Positions 25,751 through 34,895 of a stretch of DNA of 64,000 nucleotides are shown piece by piece (position 1 is the first letter of the stretch; each line of letters opens with the position of its first letter). Where the stretch lies: the NCBI RefSeq assembly GCF_000308475.2, contig NZ_BAFT02000110.1:248001-312000 (forward strand). The letters run 5' to 3'. The notes below the pieces were generated by a model. That model did not search any database. It had not been told where the DNA came from and saw nothing but the letters and a program-made list of their open reading frames with translations. Both the position numbers and the translations under genes were made by a program. The stretch is from Nocardia brasiliensis NBRC 14402 (lineage in GTDB: Bacteria > Actinomycetota > Actinomycetes > Mycobacteriales > Mycobacteriaceae).

Positions 25751-26548
25751 TCACGGCACCCGCGCGGCGCGGGATATCCGGGTCCGCGGGACAGCGACCC
25801 CGGTTCGATCGGTGGTGCAGGTCAGCAGGTGGCCCGCGGTGGTGATGTAGAGGGTGCCGGCGTCGAAGGCGATCGACGAGACGAATTCACCGGGCAGGTC
25901 GATGGTGGTGTCGAGTTCGCCGTCGGGATCGAACCGGGCAACGGCGCCGCCGCTGCCCAGCGCGACCCAAACCCCGCCGTCGGTATCGACGGCCAGGCCG
26001 TCGCATTCTCCGACGGGAGCATTCGCGAAAACCTGCACGTCGCCGTCGCGGACCGCCAGCACTCGGCTTTCGGCGTATTCGCAGACATAAAGCGTGGTGC
26101 CGTCGGGCGCGAAGCCGAGCCCGTTGGGCCAGCGGACCCCGGAGACGGCAGGGGTCACTACTCCCGCCGGGTCGATTTTCACCACTTCGCTCGGTACGGC
26201 CGGTTCGCCTCGTTGCGGGTTGTGGCGCAGGACTCCCACATACAGCGAACCGTCCTCGCCTACGGTCATGTCGTTGAAGCCGGTCGCGCCCTCGACCGCC
26301 AGCAGCGGCCATTGCCCGTCCGGCCCGGCATAGGACACATCCCGTCCGGTCATGACCAGCCCGCCGTCGACGTGTAACGCCAATCCGCCGATGCCCCTGC
26401 GGGATTCGACAAAGGTCCTGGTCTCACCGGCCGCGTACTCGAACACCCCACCGGCGGTGACGTTCGAAAAAAGCACGCTCCCATCGGTTTTCACCAAGGG
26501 CGCTTCCAGGAGGCCTTGCTGGGAGGTCAAACGTGCCAGATTTGTCAT
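25751..26548 (-). CDS. SMP-30/gluconolactonase-like beta-propeller protein
   Basis: A 265-residue beta-propeller hydrolase of the SMP-30/LRE group. Typical pieces are GFNDMTVGEDGSLYVG, WPNGLGFAPDGTTLYVCE, and CDGLAVDTDGGVWVALG, which carry the Asn and Asp metal ligands of the family. It could open a lactone or act on a sugar acid; the substrate is unknown. Its ATG overlaps the stop of the lipase gene (ATGA), so the two are made together. The pair may act on the same ester or lactone. Confidence 0.82.
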   Translation of the reverse strand: MTNLARLTSQQGLLEAPLVKTDGSVLFSNVTAGGVFEYAAGETRTFVESRRGIGGLALHVDGGLVMTGRDVSYAGPDGQWPLLAVEGATGFNDMTVGEDGSLYVGVLRHNPQRGEPAVPSEVVKIDPAGVVTPAVSGVRWPNGLGFAPDGTTLYVCEYAESRVLAVRDGDVQVFANAPVGECDGLAVDTDGGVWVALGSGGAVARFDPDGELDTTIDLPGEFVSSIAFDAGTLYITTAGHLLTCTTDRTGVAVPRTRISRAARVP

Positions 26549-27627
26549 AGGGTGCCACCGCCACCGATCAGCCAGGGATTGAAGGTACAGGTGAGTGCAG
26601 GGTGCGCGCTTGGGTCCAGGGCGCGCAGCGCGATGGAGACGGCACGGGGGGAGTACATCATGGTGAGGTGATCGGAAAGGTCCTGTGCACCACCGTCTTG
26701 GAGCGTGATGTTGTGGACCGTGGCGCCGGCAGTCGGCGTCAGGAAGGTGATCGGGTACGGATTGGTCACCTCGTCGTAGCGGGTGGCCATGACCGTGTAT
26801 TCCACGTCGGCAGCGGTGTCCCCGCCGGCATTGAGCCGGTGCAGGAATTCGGAATCGGCGATCAGTTCGACCGGGGCGTGTCCCAGCGGGAGTTCGACCA
26901 ACCCGAGCACATCGATGCCGAGGTTGTTGATGGTGCGTCCCAGCGTGCCGATGCCGTTGAACGAGGTCCCGTGATATGCGGCGTCGAAAGAGATCAGCTG
27001 GCGAACTTTCGCGGCTCCGCCGTCGAATTCGAGGTACCAGTTCGCCATCGGGCCGCCCTGGGAGTGCGCGACGAGGTCCACCTCATGTGCGCCGGTGGCC
27101 GCCAGCACGCGGTCGACGAAGGCGCTCAGTTGCTGGGGCGAGTTCTCGACATGGCCCACGCCTCCCGCACCGGGTAGCAGTGACCCGAGCCCGCCACCGG
27201 CGAGCGGATTCGATCGGCCGTAATTGAACGCGAAGGAACAGAAGCCGGCGTCTTTGATCGGCTGGCCCATGAAAGCGAAATTGTCATATGCGCTCATCCA
27301 CGTCCCATGGAGCAAAATCACCGGACGTGGATGCTCGGCACTCGGTCGACGGTTCCAATCGTTGGCGCCGGGCGGAGCCGAATCGGGATGAAACATGTTG
27401 TAGGCGAACGCCGCCAAGGCCTGTTCCGTCGACGGCTCGTTCGATTCGGCGTGTCCGGTCGCCGGTCCACCGACAACCATTGCCGCAACCACGAGCACCA
27501 CAGCGAGGATCCGACGGCGCACGGTGGTTCGAGCAGAAAACTGAGCACGATGCCGCCGTCGGCACGCACGCGCAGAATTGGTGGCGCCTCGATTCCGCCG
27601 GGCCGACAGGATGCTCGATAGATACAT
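26545..27627 (-). CDS. Secreted triacylglycerol lipase/esterase
   Basis: A 360-residue alpha/beta hydrolase. After a long basic N-terminus comes a hydrophobic signal segment (about residues 40-55), then PVILLHGTWMSAYDNF (oxyanion region) and the nucleophile serine in VAHSQGGPM. ITFLTPTAGATVHN and DLSDHLTM supply the later acid and histidine candidates. It belongs to the class 2 lipase/EstA group found in mycobacteria and Nocardia, with lipids or esters as likely substrates outside the cell. AGGGTG lies five bases before the ATG. It is the first gene of a two-gene operon with the SMP-30 protein. Confidence 0.82.
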   Translation of the reverse strand: MYLSSILSARRNRGATNSARACRRRHRAQFSARTTVRRRILAVVLVVAAMVVGGPATGHAESNEPSTEQALAAFAYNMFHPDSAPPGANDWNRRPSAEHPRPVILLHGTWMSAYDNFAFMGQPIKDAGFCSFAFNYGRSNPLAGGGLGSLLPGAGGVGHVENSPQQLSAFVDRVLAATGAHEVDLVAHSQGGPMANWYLEFDGGAAKVRQLISFDAAYHGTSFNGIGTLGRTINNLGIDVLGLVELPLGHAPVELIADSEFLHRLNAGGDTAADVEYTVMATRYDEVTNPYPITFLTPTAGATVHNITLQDGGAQDLSDHLTMMYSPRAVSIALRALDPSAHPALTCTFNPWLIGGGGTL

Positions 27628-27877
27628 CAGTTCACCCTAGAAATCTCCGATAGATTCTCCCAGTGGCGTTATAGCCAACTATTCGTCTGTATTCGCCACA
27701 CAAAGTTATCTACCTGGAGCCGAGGACCGACCGGCGGCAGCTAGGGGCGACTTTGTCGCCCGATGGCACGAGCCGCTGCGCCCACGCGCGGCCGTCGCGG
27801 CAGCGAAGCGACTTCTCGTCCTTCTTGGAATGCGGACTCGGCCGACACCGCACAACATCCACGATATCGGCGAGGGT

Positions 27878-28837
27878 TCACGCCGATCTGAATGTCCCCG
27901 GACTGCGGCCGGTAGTCCGGCGGATGAGTCGATTCAATGTCGAGGCGTCGGCGAGGCCGACCGCATGTGCGACTTCGGTGACGCTGCGCCGCGCATCGCT
28001 CAGCAGATCCAGCGCAGCCTCCACCTTGATCCGTTGCGCGAATTGGATCGGCGACAAGCCCGTCGCCGCCTGCACTCGCCGTGTCAGGGTGCGCGCGGAA
28101 AGGTGGGTCGTGGAGGCAAGGTCGGCCAGCCGGATCGGGCGGTCGATCCGATCGAGGACATAGCGTTCGATAGCCGCCAAGTCCGGATCCATGTCGCGAA
28201 AGACCACGCTGCGGCGGAACGGGGCCTGTGATGCTCGCGGGGCCGCCGTGGCGCGGGCGGCGATCGCTCGGGCGACCTCGAGACCGAACACCTCCTCGTT
28301 TATGGCGAACAACAGATCCAGGTGAGCCATCGCCGCGCCCGCGGTGAGCACCGGACCGTCCTTGACGACCATCTGGTCGGCATCCAGGTGGCAATCCGGG
28401 TATCGAGCGGCGAAAAGGCCGGCCAGCCACCAGGTCGTGGTGACGGTACGCCCGCCGAGCGCGCCGGCTTCGGCGGCGACGAACGTGCCGGTGCACGATG
28501 CGGCGACCCTGGAGTCGATCGCCTTGGCCAGCCACTCGACCGCGGCCTGCACGTCTGCCTCCGCGAGGCGGCGTTCCATCTCACCGGCCGAGGCATTGCC
28601 GATCCCGGGGACCACCACCCATGGCCGCGCCGGACCGGCCTGCGCCACCGGCACCGCCGGGACGAACATCCCGCCACGCAGCGCGACGATTCCGCTGTCA
28701 CCGCCGACCACCCGCACATCGACCGGCGCGTGATCGGGCCCGTGGTGGCTGCGCGTGACGGCCTCGGCGAGGTCGAGCGTTGCCGCGACGGCGATCGGTG
28801 TCGTTCCAGGCACCACGAGCAAATCCATGGACAACAT
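27878..28837 (-). CDS. GlxA-family AraC transcriptional regulator
   Basis: A 319-residue regulator with an N-terminal DJ-1/PfpI domain (about residues 1-180, with the nucleophile-elbow cysteine in AASCTGTFV) and a C-terminal AraC double helix-turn-helix (about 220-319: LADLASTTHLSARTLTRRVQ and SVTEVAHAVGLADASTLNR). This is the GlxA arrangement, often near genes it controls. Its nearest same-strand neighbours are the lipase and SMP-30 genes, 250 bases downstream. The 250-base gap between them (27628-27877) holds no gene that I can see. Confidence 0.85.
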   Translation of the reverse strand: MLSMDLLVVPGTTPIAVAATLDLAEAVTRSHHGPDHAPVDVRVVGGDSGIVALRGGMFVPAVPVAQAGPARPWVVVPGIGNASAGEMERRLAEADVQAAVEWLAKAIDSRVAASCTGTFVAAEAGALGGRTVTTTWWLAGLFAARYPDCHLDADQMVVKDGPVLTAGAAMAHLDLLFAINEEVFGLEVARAIAARATAAPRASQAPFRRSVVFRDMDPDLAAIERYVLDRIDRPIRLADLASTTHLSARTLTRRVQAATGLSPIQFAQRIKVEAALDLLSDARRSVTEVAHAVGLADASTLNRLIRRTTGRSPGTFRSA

Positions 28838-29088
28838 CTGGCCACCTTAGTCACTTTCGGTCCGTTTCGGCCGCCTTCAACGAGGTCGTAGCGGTCGATG
28901 TGGCCGACGCTCGGACTTGCAGACCGTGCGAATCGCGAAAGCAGCAGTACTTCAGCGTAGGAATTAGCAACGGACGCGGACCAGTGGCGAAAATGCCAGA
29001 TAATCGACCCATCTGGCCACACTCGGTGGGGCACGAGTGATCGAGGTTGCGGCGCCTACTGCGGACGAGTCGCCGCTAGAAAAGAAAG

Positions 29089-29119
29089 AAGGCCCTGGTA
29101 GCTCGACTACCAAGACCTT
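29089..29119 (-). terminator. Displaced terminator, probably the original one of tRNA-Lys
   Basis: AAGGCCCTGGTAG and CTACCAAGACCTT form a stem with a 5-base loop; on the minus strand it is followed by a T-rich run (bases 29080-29090). It lies just beyond the truncated tRNA-Lys copy at 29128-29163, where the tRNA gene's own terminator should have been before the element inserted. From 28838 to 29088 I see no gene. Confidence 0.5.
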
Positions 29120-29127
29120 GTTATGTG

Positions 29128-29163
29128 TGTGCGCCATCAGGGACTCGAACCCCGAACCCGCTG
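29128..29163 (-). repeat. Attachment-site duplication of the tRNA-Lys 3' end
   Basis: These 36 bases are identical to 36129-36164, which cover the T arm and acceptor 3' half of tRNA-Lys(CTT). The rest of the tRNA is absent here. Such duplications of a tRNA 3' end mark the far end of an element inserted by a tyrosine integrase. The intact tRNA is at the other end, beside the integrase remnant, as expected. Between here and 29763 no gene is seen; a terminator-like ACCCC/GGGGT stem followed by AATTTT lies at 29282-29305. Confidence 0.85.
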
Positions 29164-29290
29164 TTAGTGGTTCGGGGTCCTTCCAATATCGCCGTTGATC
29201 ACGCACAGTCCCCGGGGCACGCCCTACCAGGGGCGATGGCGAAACGCATCGCACATCAGTCACGGTCGATCACCAGTAATCACCCCGAAA

Positions 29291-29308
29291 GTTTGGGGTA
29301 ATTTTGGG
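29291..29308 (+). repeat. Element-end repeat, copy 1
   Basis: GTTTGGGGTAATTTTGGG here resembles GTTTGGGATATTTTGGG at 36042-36058. One copy lies inside each end of the element, 128 and 71 bases from the 36-bp core repeats and in the same orientation. This spacing suits arm-type integrase binding sites. The match is short and the reading is an inference. Confidence 0.4.
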
Positions 29309-29762
29309 TGGCTCGAATCGACCCGCCCAACACCCGCTCCAACGTTGATCTCGTGCGTCCGGGACACGTTGCAGGTTCGTGCCCTCTGCGGCGGGGCACT
29401 AACTAGATGGGAGCAGGTTCGGCCAGCATCTTCTTAGTGGCCGGTTGGTGCTCGAAGCTGACTTTGCGCTGTGACGGCCGCCGATCGTTATGTCTCGGTT
29501 CGGATCTCGGGGTGGTTCGAACAGAAGCCACTCGTCTTGAAGTGATGGGAAGTCTCGCGCGCAGCCCGGGAGCGTTACATCCGCGTTGAATCCGTACAGG
29601 CCGGATGGCGGCCCGCCCTCATGCGCAACCACTGTCGCTTGCCGCCATCGAGGGACCACCACGTTGCCAGTAGTGGGACCACCGACAGCTGCGCACAAGT
29701 GGAACGGGTTATCGCGCTTCTGATTGTTGGATGCCGAGTTCCCGAACGCCCGCCCGGCGGCA

Positions 29763-30482
29763 TTACAGCGTATTCGGGGTGCGTTTTTCCTTGCGGATGG
29801 TCTGCACGAGCGCGACCATCACTCCAAATCCCCAGAGACCTAGAGCGACAGCGGGCACGTAGGCACCGAAGAGGCCGTCGTAGGCGAAGGGTCCGGTCTT
29901 GAAGAAGTTGATCAGGAACGACGGCGCGAACAGCAGTCCGCACCACAGGCTCAAGTAGGCGACCCACCGCGGGAAAGTTTCGGTTCCCTTGGGCGCGAGC
30001 AGGATCGGAGCGGCCAGCGACCACAGCCACAGGGTGAACAGCGGCCAAATGTAGAGCAGCAGGAACCATCCCAGGTCATAGAACATCTGGGTGATGTTCG
30101 GGTCTTGCCGTGGTCGGAACGCGGCCAGCGCCCACGCCATGGGCACCAGGTAGGTGACTGCCAGTGTGGCGGCGAAGCTGATCAGTTGCAGGTAGGTGAA
30201 CACCGGGACGTCGGCCTCCATCCGCCTGGTGCGCGCGACGAGGACGGCGCCGAAAGGTCCGAAGAAGAACACCCCGACCACCATCATCAGGACACCGAAT
30301 CGAATACGGGTCTGGTGCTCTGCGAACATCGCCGCGATCTGTTCAGCGCTCGCGTCCGGCGAGGGGATCGGCAGGGCGAAGCGGGCGACGAGCACGAGGC
30401 CGGGGACGTAGAGGGCCAAGACGCCCAGCACCGACAGTGTGCTGAGCAGTTGTACCCGGATGCTGGTCGATCGAGTCGTCAT
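29763..30482 (-). CDS. Polytopic membrane protein of unknown function
   Basis: A 239-residue protein with about six membrane spans, among them VLGVLALYVPGLVLVARFAL near the N-terminus, then FGVLMMVVGVFFFGPFGAVL and LGWFLLLYIWPLFTLWLW. No family is recognised with confidence. It is divergent from the oxidase-subunit genes across a 41-base gap, and genes of this shape occur beside such subunits in actinobacteria, so a link to the same membrane complex is possible. It ends in a basic tail, RKEKRTPN. Confidence 0.65.
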   Translation of the reverse strand: MTTRSTSIRVQLLSTLSVLGVLALYVPGLVLVARFALPIPSPDASAEQIAAMFAEHQTRIRFGVLMMVVGVFFFGPFGAVLVARTRRMEADVPVFTYLQLISFAATLAVTYLVPMAWALAAFRPRQDPNITQMFYDLGWFLLLYIWPLFTLWLWSLAAPILLAPKGTETFPRWVAYLSLWCGLLFAPSFLINFFKTGPFAYDGLFGAYVPAVALGLWGFGVMVALVQTIRKEKRTPNTL

Positions 30483-30523
30483 GTGTCACTCCTTTGCGAG
30501 GAGCCGAATGCTACTTTGAGACG

Positions 30524-31129
30524 ATGGAACTCTCAATATCTCACGCAACGGAGCGTGGACCAGCCGACGCGGACCCCCACCGCAGGCGTGTCCCCGGTGA
30601 GGTGGGCTTGTGGGTGTTCCTGTTCGGCGATCTGGTGATCTTCGCGTTGTTCTTCGGCACGATCGCGTTCTACCACCGCGCCCGACCGGAGATGTTCACT
30701 GCGGGGCAGGCTCACCTGAGCGTGGGTTTGGGTGTACTCAACATCGTTGTGCTGCTGACGGGTTCGTTGTTCGTCGCGCTGGGAGTGCAGGCCGCGCGGC
30801 AGGGCTTGCCCCGTGCCGTCGGCTGCCTTCTGCTGGGCGTCGCCAGCGGGGTCGCGTTCGCCGCCGTCAAGACGATCGAGTACACCCGCGCGATCAGGGC
30901 CGGCCTGCTGCCGACGACCGACGACTTTTTCATGTCCTACTTCGTGTTCACCGGAATCCATCTCGGTCACGTCCTGATAGGCACCGCGCTACTGGCCGGG
31001 CTGGCGTACCTGGCGCGGCGGCCTGCGTTGACCGATGGGCAGCTGAAGTTCATCGAAGGCGGCGCGTGCTTCTGGCATCTGGTCGACCTGCTGTGGATCG
31101 CCCTGTTCGCGTTGCTCTACCTCGTCTAG
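30524..31129 (+). CDS. Cytochrome c oxidase subunit III-like protein (NorE type)
   Basis: A 201-residue five-span protein of the heme-copper oxidase subunit III family: GEVGLWVFLFGDLVIFALFF, AVKTIEYTRAIRAG, FTGIHLGHVLIG and FWHLVDLLWIALF match the family. It is shorter than the seven-span Cox3 and is like NorE, which accompanies nitric-oxide reductases and some monooxygenases. The ATG at 30524 is chosen over a TTG at 30494; the ribosome site is weak. No oxidase subunit I is in the window, so the catalytic partner must be encoded elsewhere. Confidence 0.8.
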   Translation: MELSISHATERGPADADPHRRRVPGEVGLWVFLFGDLVIFALFFGTIAFYHRARPEMFTAGQAHLSVGLGVLNIVVLLTGSLFVALGVQAARQGLPRAVGCLLLGVASGVAFAAVKTIEYTRAIRAGLLPTTDDFFMSYFVFTGIHLGHVLIGTALLAGLAYLARRPALTDGQLKFIEGGACFWHLVDLLWIALFALLYLV

Positions 31130-31140
31130 GAAGCGCACAA

Positions 31141-31410
31141 ATGTTTGTCCTGCTACGCCAGCGCCGACTGGTCCTCACCTGGCTGTTACTTGTTGCCGCT
31201 ACCGGGATTTCGCTGCTGCTGGGCAGCGGACACACCACCGCGAGCACCCTTGGCGCGCTGGCGGTCATCACCATCACGTTCACCAAAATCTGGCTGGTCG
31301 GGTTCACCTTCATGGAACTCGATACCGCACCCCGGGTCCTGCAAATCCTGTTCACCAGCTGGGTCGTAGCCACCGCCGTCACCCTTGCAGGATTCTATGC
31401 CCTGAGCTGA
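31141..31410 (+). CDS. Cytochrome c oxidase subunit IV-like protein (NorF type)
   Basis: An 89-residue protein with three spans (about residues 10-27, 35-55 and 66-86) and the FMELDTAPRVLQ loop of the prokaryotic subunit IV/NorF group. It starts 11 bases after the NorE-like gene. NorE and NorF are usually adjacent, and the pair is thought to help assembly or activity of an oxidase or NO reductase. A terminator-like hairpin follows at 31470-31497. Confidence 0.75.
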   Translation: MFVLLRQRRLVLTWLLLVAATGISLLLGSGHTTASTLGALAVITITFTKIWLVGFTFMELDTAPRVLQILFTSWVVATAVTLAGFYALS

Positions 31411-31469
31411 GCACCGAGGACCCGCTGTACTGGGCAGATCAGTGCGTTTGGTCGCCGCGCCTTGGCCGA

Positions 31470-31497
31470 TTTTTTCAGCCCGGTCAGCGGGCTGTTT
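31470..31497. terminator. Bidirectional intrinsic-type terminator
   Basis: CAGCCCG-GTCAG-CGGGCTG (31476-31494) is flanked by six T on the left and three T on the right, so it can end transcription from both sides. It closes the oxidase-subunit operon. I see no gene in 31411-31755. Confidence 0.65.
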
Positions 31498-31755
31498 GCG
31501 TGCGTTACGTCACGGTACATCTCGCTCTGTGAACCGCCCGCCTCCCGCGTGGCAGTGCATTGCGTGGCGGGCTGACGATGAAGTTCGGACACCCGAGGGA
31601 AGGGGAGGCGGCTCTGACCTGTGTGAGTCGGGCGTGGTCAACCGCTGTCGCTCCTCGCGGTCTTAGTTAATTACTCCGAGCACGCCCGCTTCTGCACAAA
31701 TTGTGGAAGGCATTTTGTGGCCAGAGTTTCAGGATGACCGTTTGACCGGCCTGAG

Positions 31756-32181
31756 CTACGACTGTTGTTGTCCGGAAGGCGATTTCGATGCCTTGTGCCC
31801 ACCGAAGTCGGGCCGATACTCGCGGGGCGAGTCAGGGGTTTGCGCGGTGAGGGTGGTTGCGGTGGGAGGTTGACCAACCCAGATCTGCTGGGAGGGGGTT
31901 TCGGGGTATGGGCCGGTGGTGGCGCCGGTGTTGTCGTAGAGGCGGGTGGGCTGGGTGTCGGGTGCATAGGCGGGCCAGCCCGGGTCGCCGGTGGTCGCGA
32001 AAGCTACCCAGTCGGTGCGCATTCGGGTGCCGAGGGCGACCGCTTGGGGTGCGGTCGGGTAGCCGAAGAACGCGAGTCCTTCGGGGGTGTCGTATGTGCC
32101 GAAAATCATCGGGAGGTCGATGGCGTGCCCGGCCCCGGCCGGGGTTTGGTCGTAGCGCAGTTCGTAGAGGGAGGTCTTGCC
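31756..32181 (-). pseudogene. Carboxylesterase (type B) 3' fragment
   Basis: About 140 codons of the C-terminal part of a para-nitrobenzyl-esterase-like enzyme: YELRYDQ, the histidine region AGAGHAIDLPMIFG, and the WVAFATTGDPGWPAY end. The catalytic serine domain is missing. Homology stops near 32181, exactly where a truncated MarR gene begins on the opposite strand, so a deletion or rearrangement joined the two. Confidence 0.75.
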
Positions 32182-32565
32182 CTCCAGGCCGTCACCGCGG
32201 CCTGGCAGCACTTCATGCCCGAGATCACCGCACCTCAATACGCGGTCCTGGTGGCCCTGGACGAGCGCGGCGAACTGAACCAAACCCAGATCGGACGACT
32301 GACCTCGATGGACAAGTCCACCCTCGGAGCCATGCTCGACCGGCTCGAAGCGCGGGGCGACATCGACAAGGCCATCGACCCGAACAACCGCCGACGCCGG
32401 ACGGTCCGGCTGACCAGCCAAGGCCGCCGGGTCGTGGCCGAACAGGAGGCAGCCGCGCTGGCCGCCGAAGCCTGGATCGTCGGCGCGTTAGGCGAAAACG
32501 AAGCACCTGGATTCCTCGCGCACCTGCGCACGCTCGCCCGTACTCCACCCCCGACATCCTCATAA
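32176..32565 (+). pseudogene. MarR-family regulator, 5' truncated
   Basis: About 129 codons with the MarR winged helix: TAPQYAVLVALDERGELNQ, then IGRLTSMDKSTLGAMLDRLEA and the wing PNNRRRRTVRLT. The first helix is partial and there is no start codon with a ribosome site at the junction near 32176. It may be wholly inactive, or expressed from a chance start. The broken partner on the left is the esterase fragment. Confidence 0.65.
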
Positions 32566-32971
32566 ACGCAGGGCGACGATCGCGATGGCACGCCTCAGCG
32601 ACCGAGGACCCCTCCGGACAACCGCTCCGCGGCAGGAGCGGATGGTTGTTTTCAGCATTCGCGCGGGCGGTTCAAGTTCGATTCGGGCAGCGGGGGTGTG
32701 CTGGTTCAGAGCGGCCGGCAATCTCGCTGTGGAGTCGGATATCGCTGTTGGGGACCGGGGAAATGTCGAAATCGGCCGTAATAGCCCGGCGTGGCACGCG
32801 ACATCGAATGGTTGGCGAATAGCGTTCCGTTCGTCAGCAAGTATTTCGCTATCGGCCAGATGTGTTCCGCAGATTCGGGACTGCCCCGGAACCCCGGCAG
32901 GTCGCTGAGGTTCCTGGGTCGCTGTGAAATGTTTACCGCCCCAGATGTTTTCATTGAGAAGGAGCCGGATT
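32566..32971. other. Gene-free stretch
   Basis: These 406 bases have short frames on both strands but no ribosome sites, no protein-like composition and no clear repeats. The only useful element is AAGGAG close to the right end, the ribosome site of the PPOX gene. Confidence 0.5.
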
Positions 32972-33394
32972 ATGAGTCTGCCTGATGAGCTTGTTGCCAT
33001 GTTGCGCCGCCCTAGCACCTGCTATTTGGCGACCTTGATGCCCGATGGGTCGCCGCAGCTCACGCAGACCTGGGTGGACACCGATGGTGAGAACGTCATC
33101 ATCAACAGTGTCGAGACCCATATGAAAGCGCGCAACATCGCTCGTGATCCGCGAGTGGCGTTGACCGTCTCCGACCCGAGCGATCCGACGACCTTCTTCC
33201 AGGTCCGGGGCGAGGTCGTGAACACGACGACCGAGGGCGCCGAAGAACATGTCGAACGGTTGTCGCAGCGCTACCTCAACCGCCCGTACCCGCGGTTCAC
33301 CGGTGGCGAGGAGGTCCGCGTGATGTTCATGATCGCACCGGAGAAGGTGAGCCGCACTCCTGCTCAACCGTTGAGCACCGCGAGCGTTCGATAG
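32972..33394 (+). CDS. PPOX-class F420/flavin-dependent oxidoreductase
   Basis: A 140-residue split-barrel protein of the pyridoxamine-phosphate-oxidase superfamily, like mycobacterial Rv1155. Seen are CYLATLMPDGSPQLTQTWVD, HMKARNIARDPRVALTVSD and VRGEVV. Proteins of this group bind F420 or flavin and reduce unknown substrates. AAGGAG stands before the ATG at 32972; an in-frame ATG at 32924 lacks one. It is convergent with the Lrp regulator gene, which ends two bases further on. Confidence 0.82.
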   Translation: MSLPDELVAMLRRPSTCYLATLMPDGSPQLTQTWVDTDGENVIINSVETHMKARNIARDPRVALTVSDPSDPTTFFQVRGEVVNTTTEGAEEHVERLSQRYLNRPYPRFTGGEEVRVMFMIAPEKVSRTPAQPLSTASVR

Positions 33395-33395
33395 G

Positions 33396-34403
33396 TCACG
33401 CTGGCGCGGCGGCCCGGCGCAATGGCTGGTAGGTGAGCTGTTTTACCCGGCTCAGGAACAGTGTCGCGTCGATGTGCACGACACCGTCGAGACTGCCGAG
33501 CGGCCCGCTGAGGTAGGTGTAGAGGGCTGCGACATCGGTGACGACGACACCGGCGACCAGATTGGACGGGCCGCCGGTCGCCGCAGCGAAGACGACTTCC
33601 GGATGGATCGACAACTGCGCGCCCACACGAGCCAGCACGGGTGGCGCCGCGGTGATCCACAACAGGGCCGAAACCCGGCCACCGAAAAGCTCCGGCGCGA
33701 AGTCGGCGTCGGTATACACCGCGCCCGAGCCGAACAGCGCGGCCAGCCTCCTCTTGATCACCGACTCCGAAAGTCCGGTTGCGCGTGCGAGTTCCGGGGT
33801 GGTTGCCCGCCCGTCGGCTTCCAACGCGGTGACCACGGACTGGTCTTCGGCGGTCAGCTGGACCGCCCCGGACGGAAGTGCCGCGTCCAGATCGGGCAGC
33901 AGCGGAGACCGTATTGCGAGCGCCTGTTCATGGGTCAGTCCGTCGGGTCGTTGAGGCCAGCCGCTCGGTCCGCCGTGGAAGCGGTGCAGTACCTGCTGGG
34001 CTCGGATCTCGACGATGCTGGGGGTGCGGGGCAGCTTGCCGAGCAGCAGTTCGCGGTCTCCGCGCCGTGGGGCGCTGGCCATGCACACCACCTCGGTGCC
34101 GCCCGAGGCGAGCGCGACCCACGCGGTATCGGGCCGGCGAGCCAGAGCCGTGGCGATGGCGGCCGCGCCTTCGGGGGTGCAGCGCAGTCGCAGCATCCAC
34201 AGATCGTGACCCAGGACCAGCGGATCACGTTGCAGGACCACCCGCAACCCACACTCCGCCCGGAGCCGACGGTAACGGCGGGCGATGGTCTGATCGGAGA
34301 CGCCCAGCACCTGCGCGATCCGGCTGAACGGTGCCCGCCCGTCCACTTCCAGCGCGTGCAGAATGCGGCGATCGAGCGCGTCGACAATGTCGGGTTCGTC
34401 CAC
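33396..34403 (-). CDS. Lrp/AsnC-family regulator with duplicated architecture
   Basis: A 335-residue protein with two Lrp-type DNA-binding modules: residues 8-60 (DALDRRILHALEVDGRAPFSR then VSDQTIARRYRRL) and about 185-235 (TALEADGRATTPELARATGLS then IKRRLAAL), each followed by an alpha/beta effector domain. Most Lrp proteins are half this size, and tandem forms are common in actinobacteria. The GTG start follows AAGGAG. The gene lies between the PPOX gene and the left end of the IS element. Confidence 0.85.
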   Translation of the reverse strand: MDEPDIVDALDRRILHALEVDGRAPFSRIAQVLGVSDQTIARRYRRLRAECGLRVVLQRDPLVLGHDLWMLRLRCTPEGAAAIATALARRPDTAWVALASGGTEVVCMASAPRRGDRELLLGKLPRTPSIVEIRAQQVLHRFHGGPSGWPQRPDGLTHEQALAIRSPLLPDLDAALPSGAVQLTAEDQSVVTALEADGRATTPELARATGLSESVIKRRLAALFGSGAVYTDADFAPELFGGRVSALLWITAAPPVLARVGAQLSIHPEVVFAAATGGPSNLVAGVVVTDVAALYTYLSGPLGSLDGVVHIDATLFLSRVKQLTYQPLRRAAAPA

Positions 34404-34568
34404 AGATCTCCTTGCCTGTGTCGGATCCGACTCAGATTAGCCAGTCCGTGCCGATGTCGCAGTTTTGCCGCGCCATTCTTGGGTTGCACCGCAACAGCCT
34501 GCGAAAATCGCACACTGAACCGTCACGGGTTGGGGGCCGCTTCTTCCTGGTGGAAGATGGTCGTCATC

Positions 34569-34895
34569 ATGCCGAAGCGTTATCCCCCCGAGGTCCGTGA
34601 GAAGGCTGTTCGTTTGGTCTTGCAGCGCCGGGATGAGTTCGACTCGCCTTATGCCGCCGCCAAGGCGATCGGCCCGATGGTCGATGTGCATTACGAGACG
34701 TTGCGGGTGTGGGTGGTCAAGGCGTTGGCCCAGAAATCCCGGCCGGGCCAAAAGCAGGCTTCGGACCTGTCTGACACCGAACGTGACGAGCTTGCAAGGC
34801 TCCGCAAGGAAGTGCGAGATCTGAAGCAGACCAACGAGATCCTGAAGTTGGCGTCGGCTTTTTTCGCGCGGGAGCTCGACCCGCGACACCGTTGA
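34569..34895 (+). CDS. IS3-family transposase OrfA
   Basis: A 108-residue DNA-binding subunit: a helix-turn-helix (YPPEVREKAVRLVLQ, then VHYETLRVWVVKA) and a leucine-rich coiled coil (TERDELARLRKEVRDLKQTN then EILKLASAFFARE). An ATG at 34557 is equally open. The frame ends at 34895, four bases into orfB. The slippery heptamer at 34859-34865 lies near its 3' end. Confidence 0.88.
   Translation: MPKRYPPEVREKAVRLVLQRRDEFDSPYAAAKAIGPMVDVHYETLRVWVVKALAQKSRPGQKQASDLSDTERDELARLRKEVRDLKQTNEILKLASAFFARELDPRHR
34859..34865 (+). promoter_or_regulatory. Programmed -1 frameshift site for OrfAB
   Basis: T-TTT-TTC in the orfA frame is a classical X-XXY-YYZ slippery heptamer. A -1 shift here leads into the orfB frame, which is open from this point to 35812 and reads on without a stop. 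It would give the OrfAB fusion transposase that IS3 elements need. Confidence 0.7.

Noticed and set aside
32585..32908. 107-codon plus-strand frame between the MarR fragment and the PPOX gene
   Set aside because: Arg/Ser-rich with no motif, no ribosome site and no coding bias.
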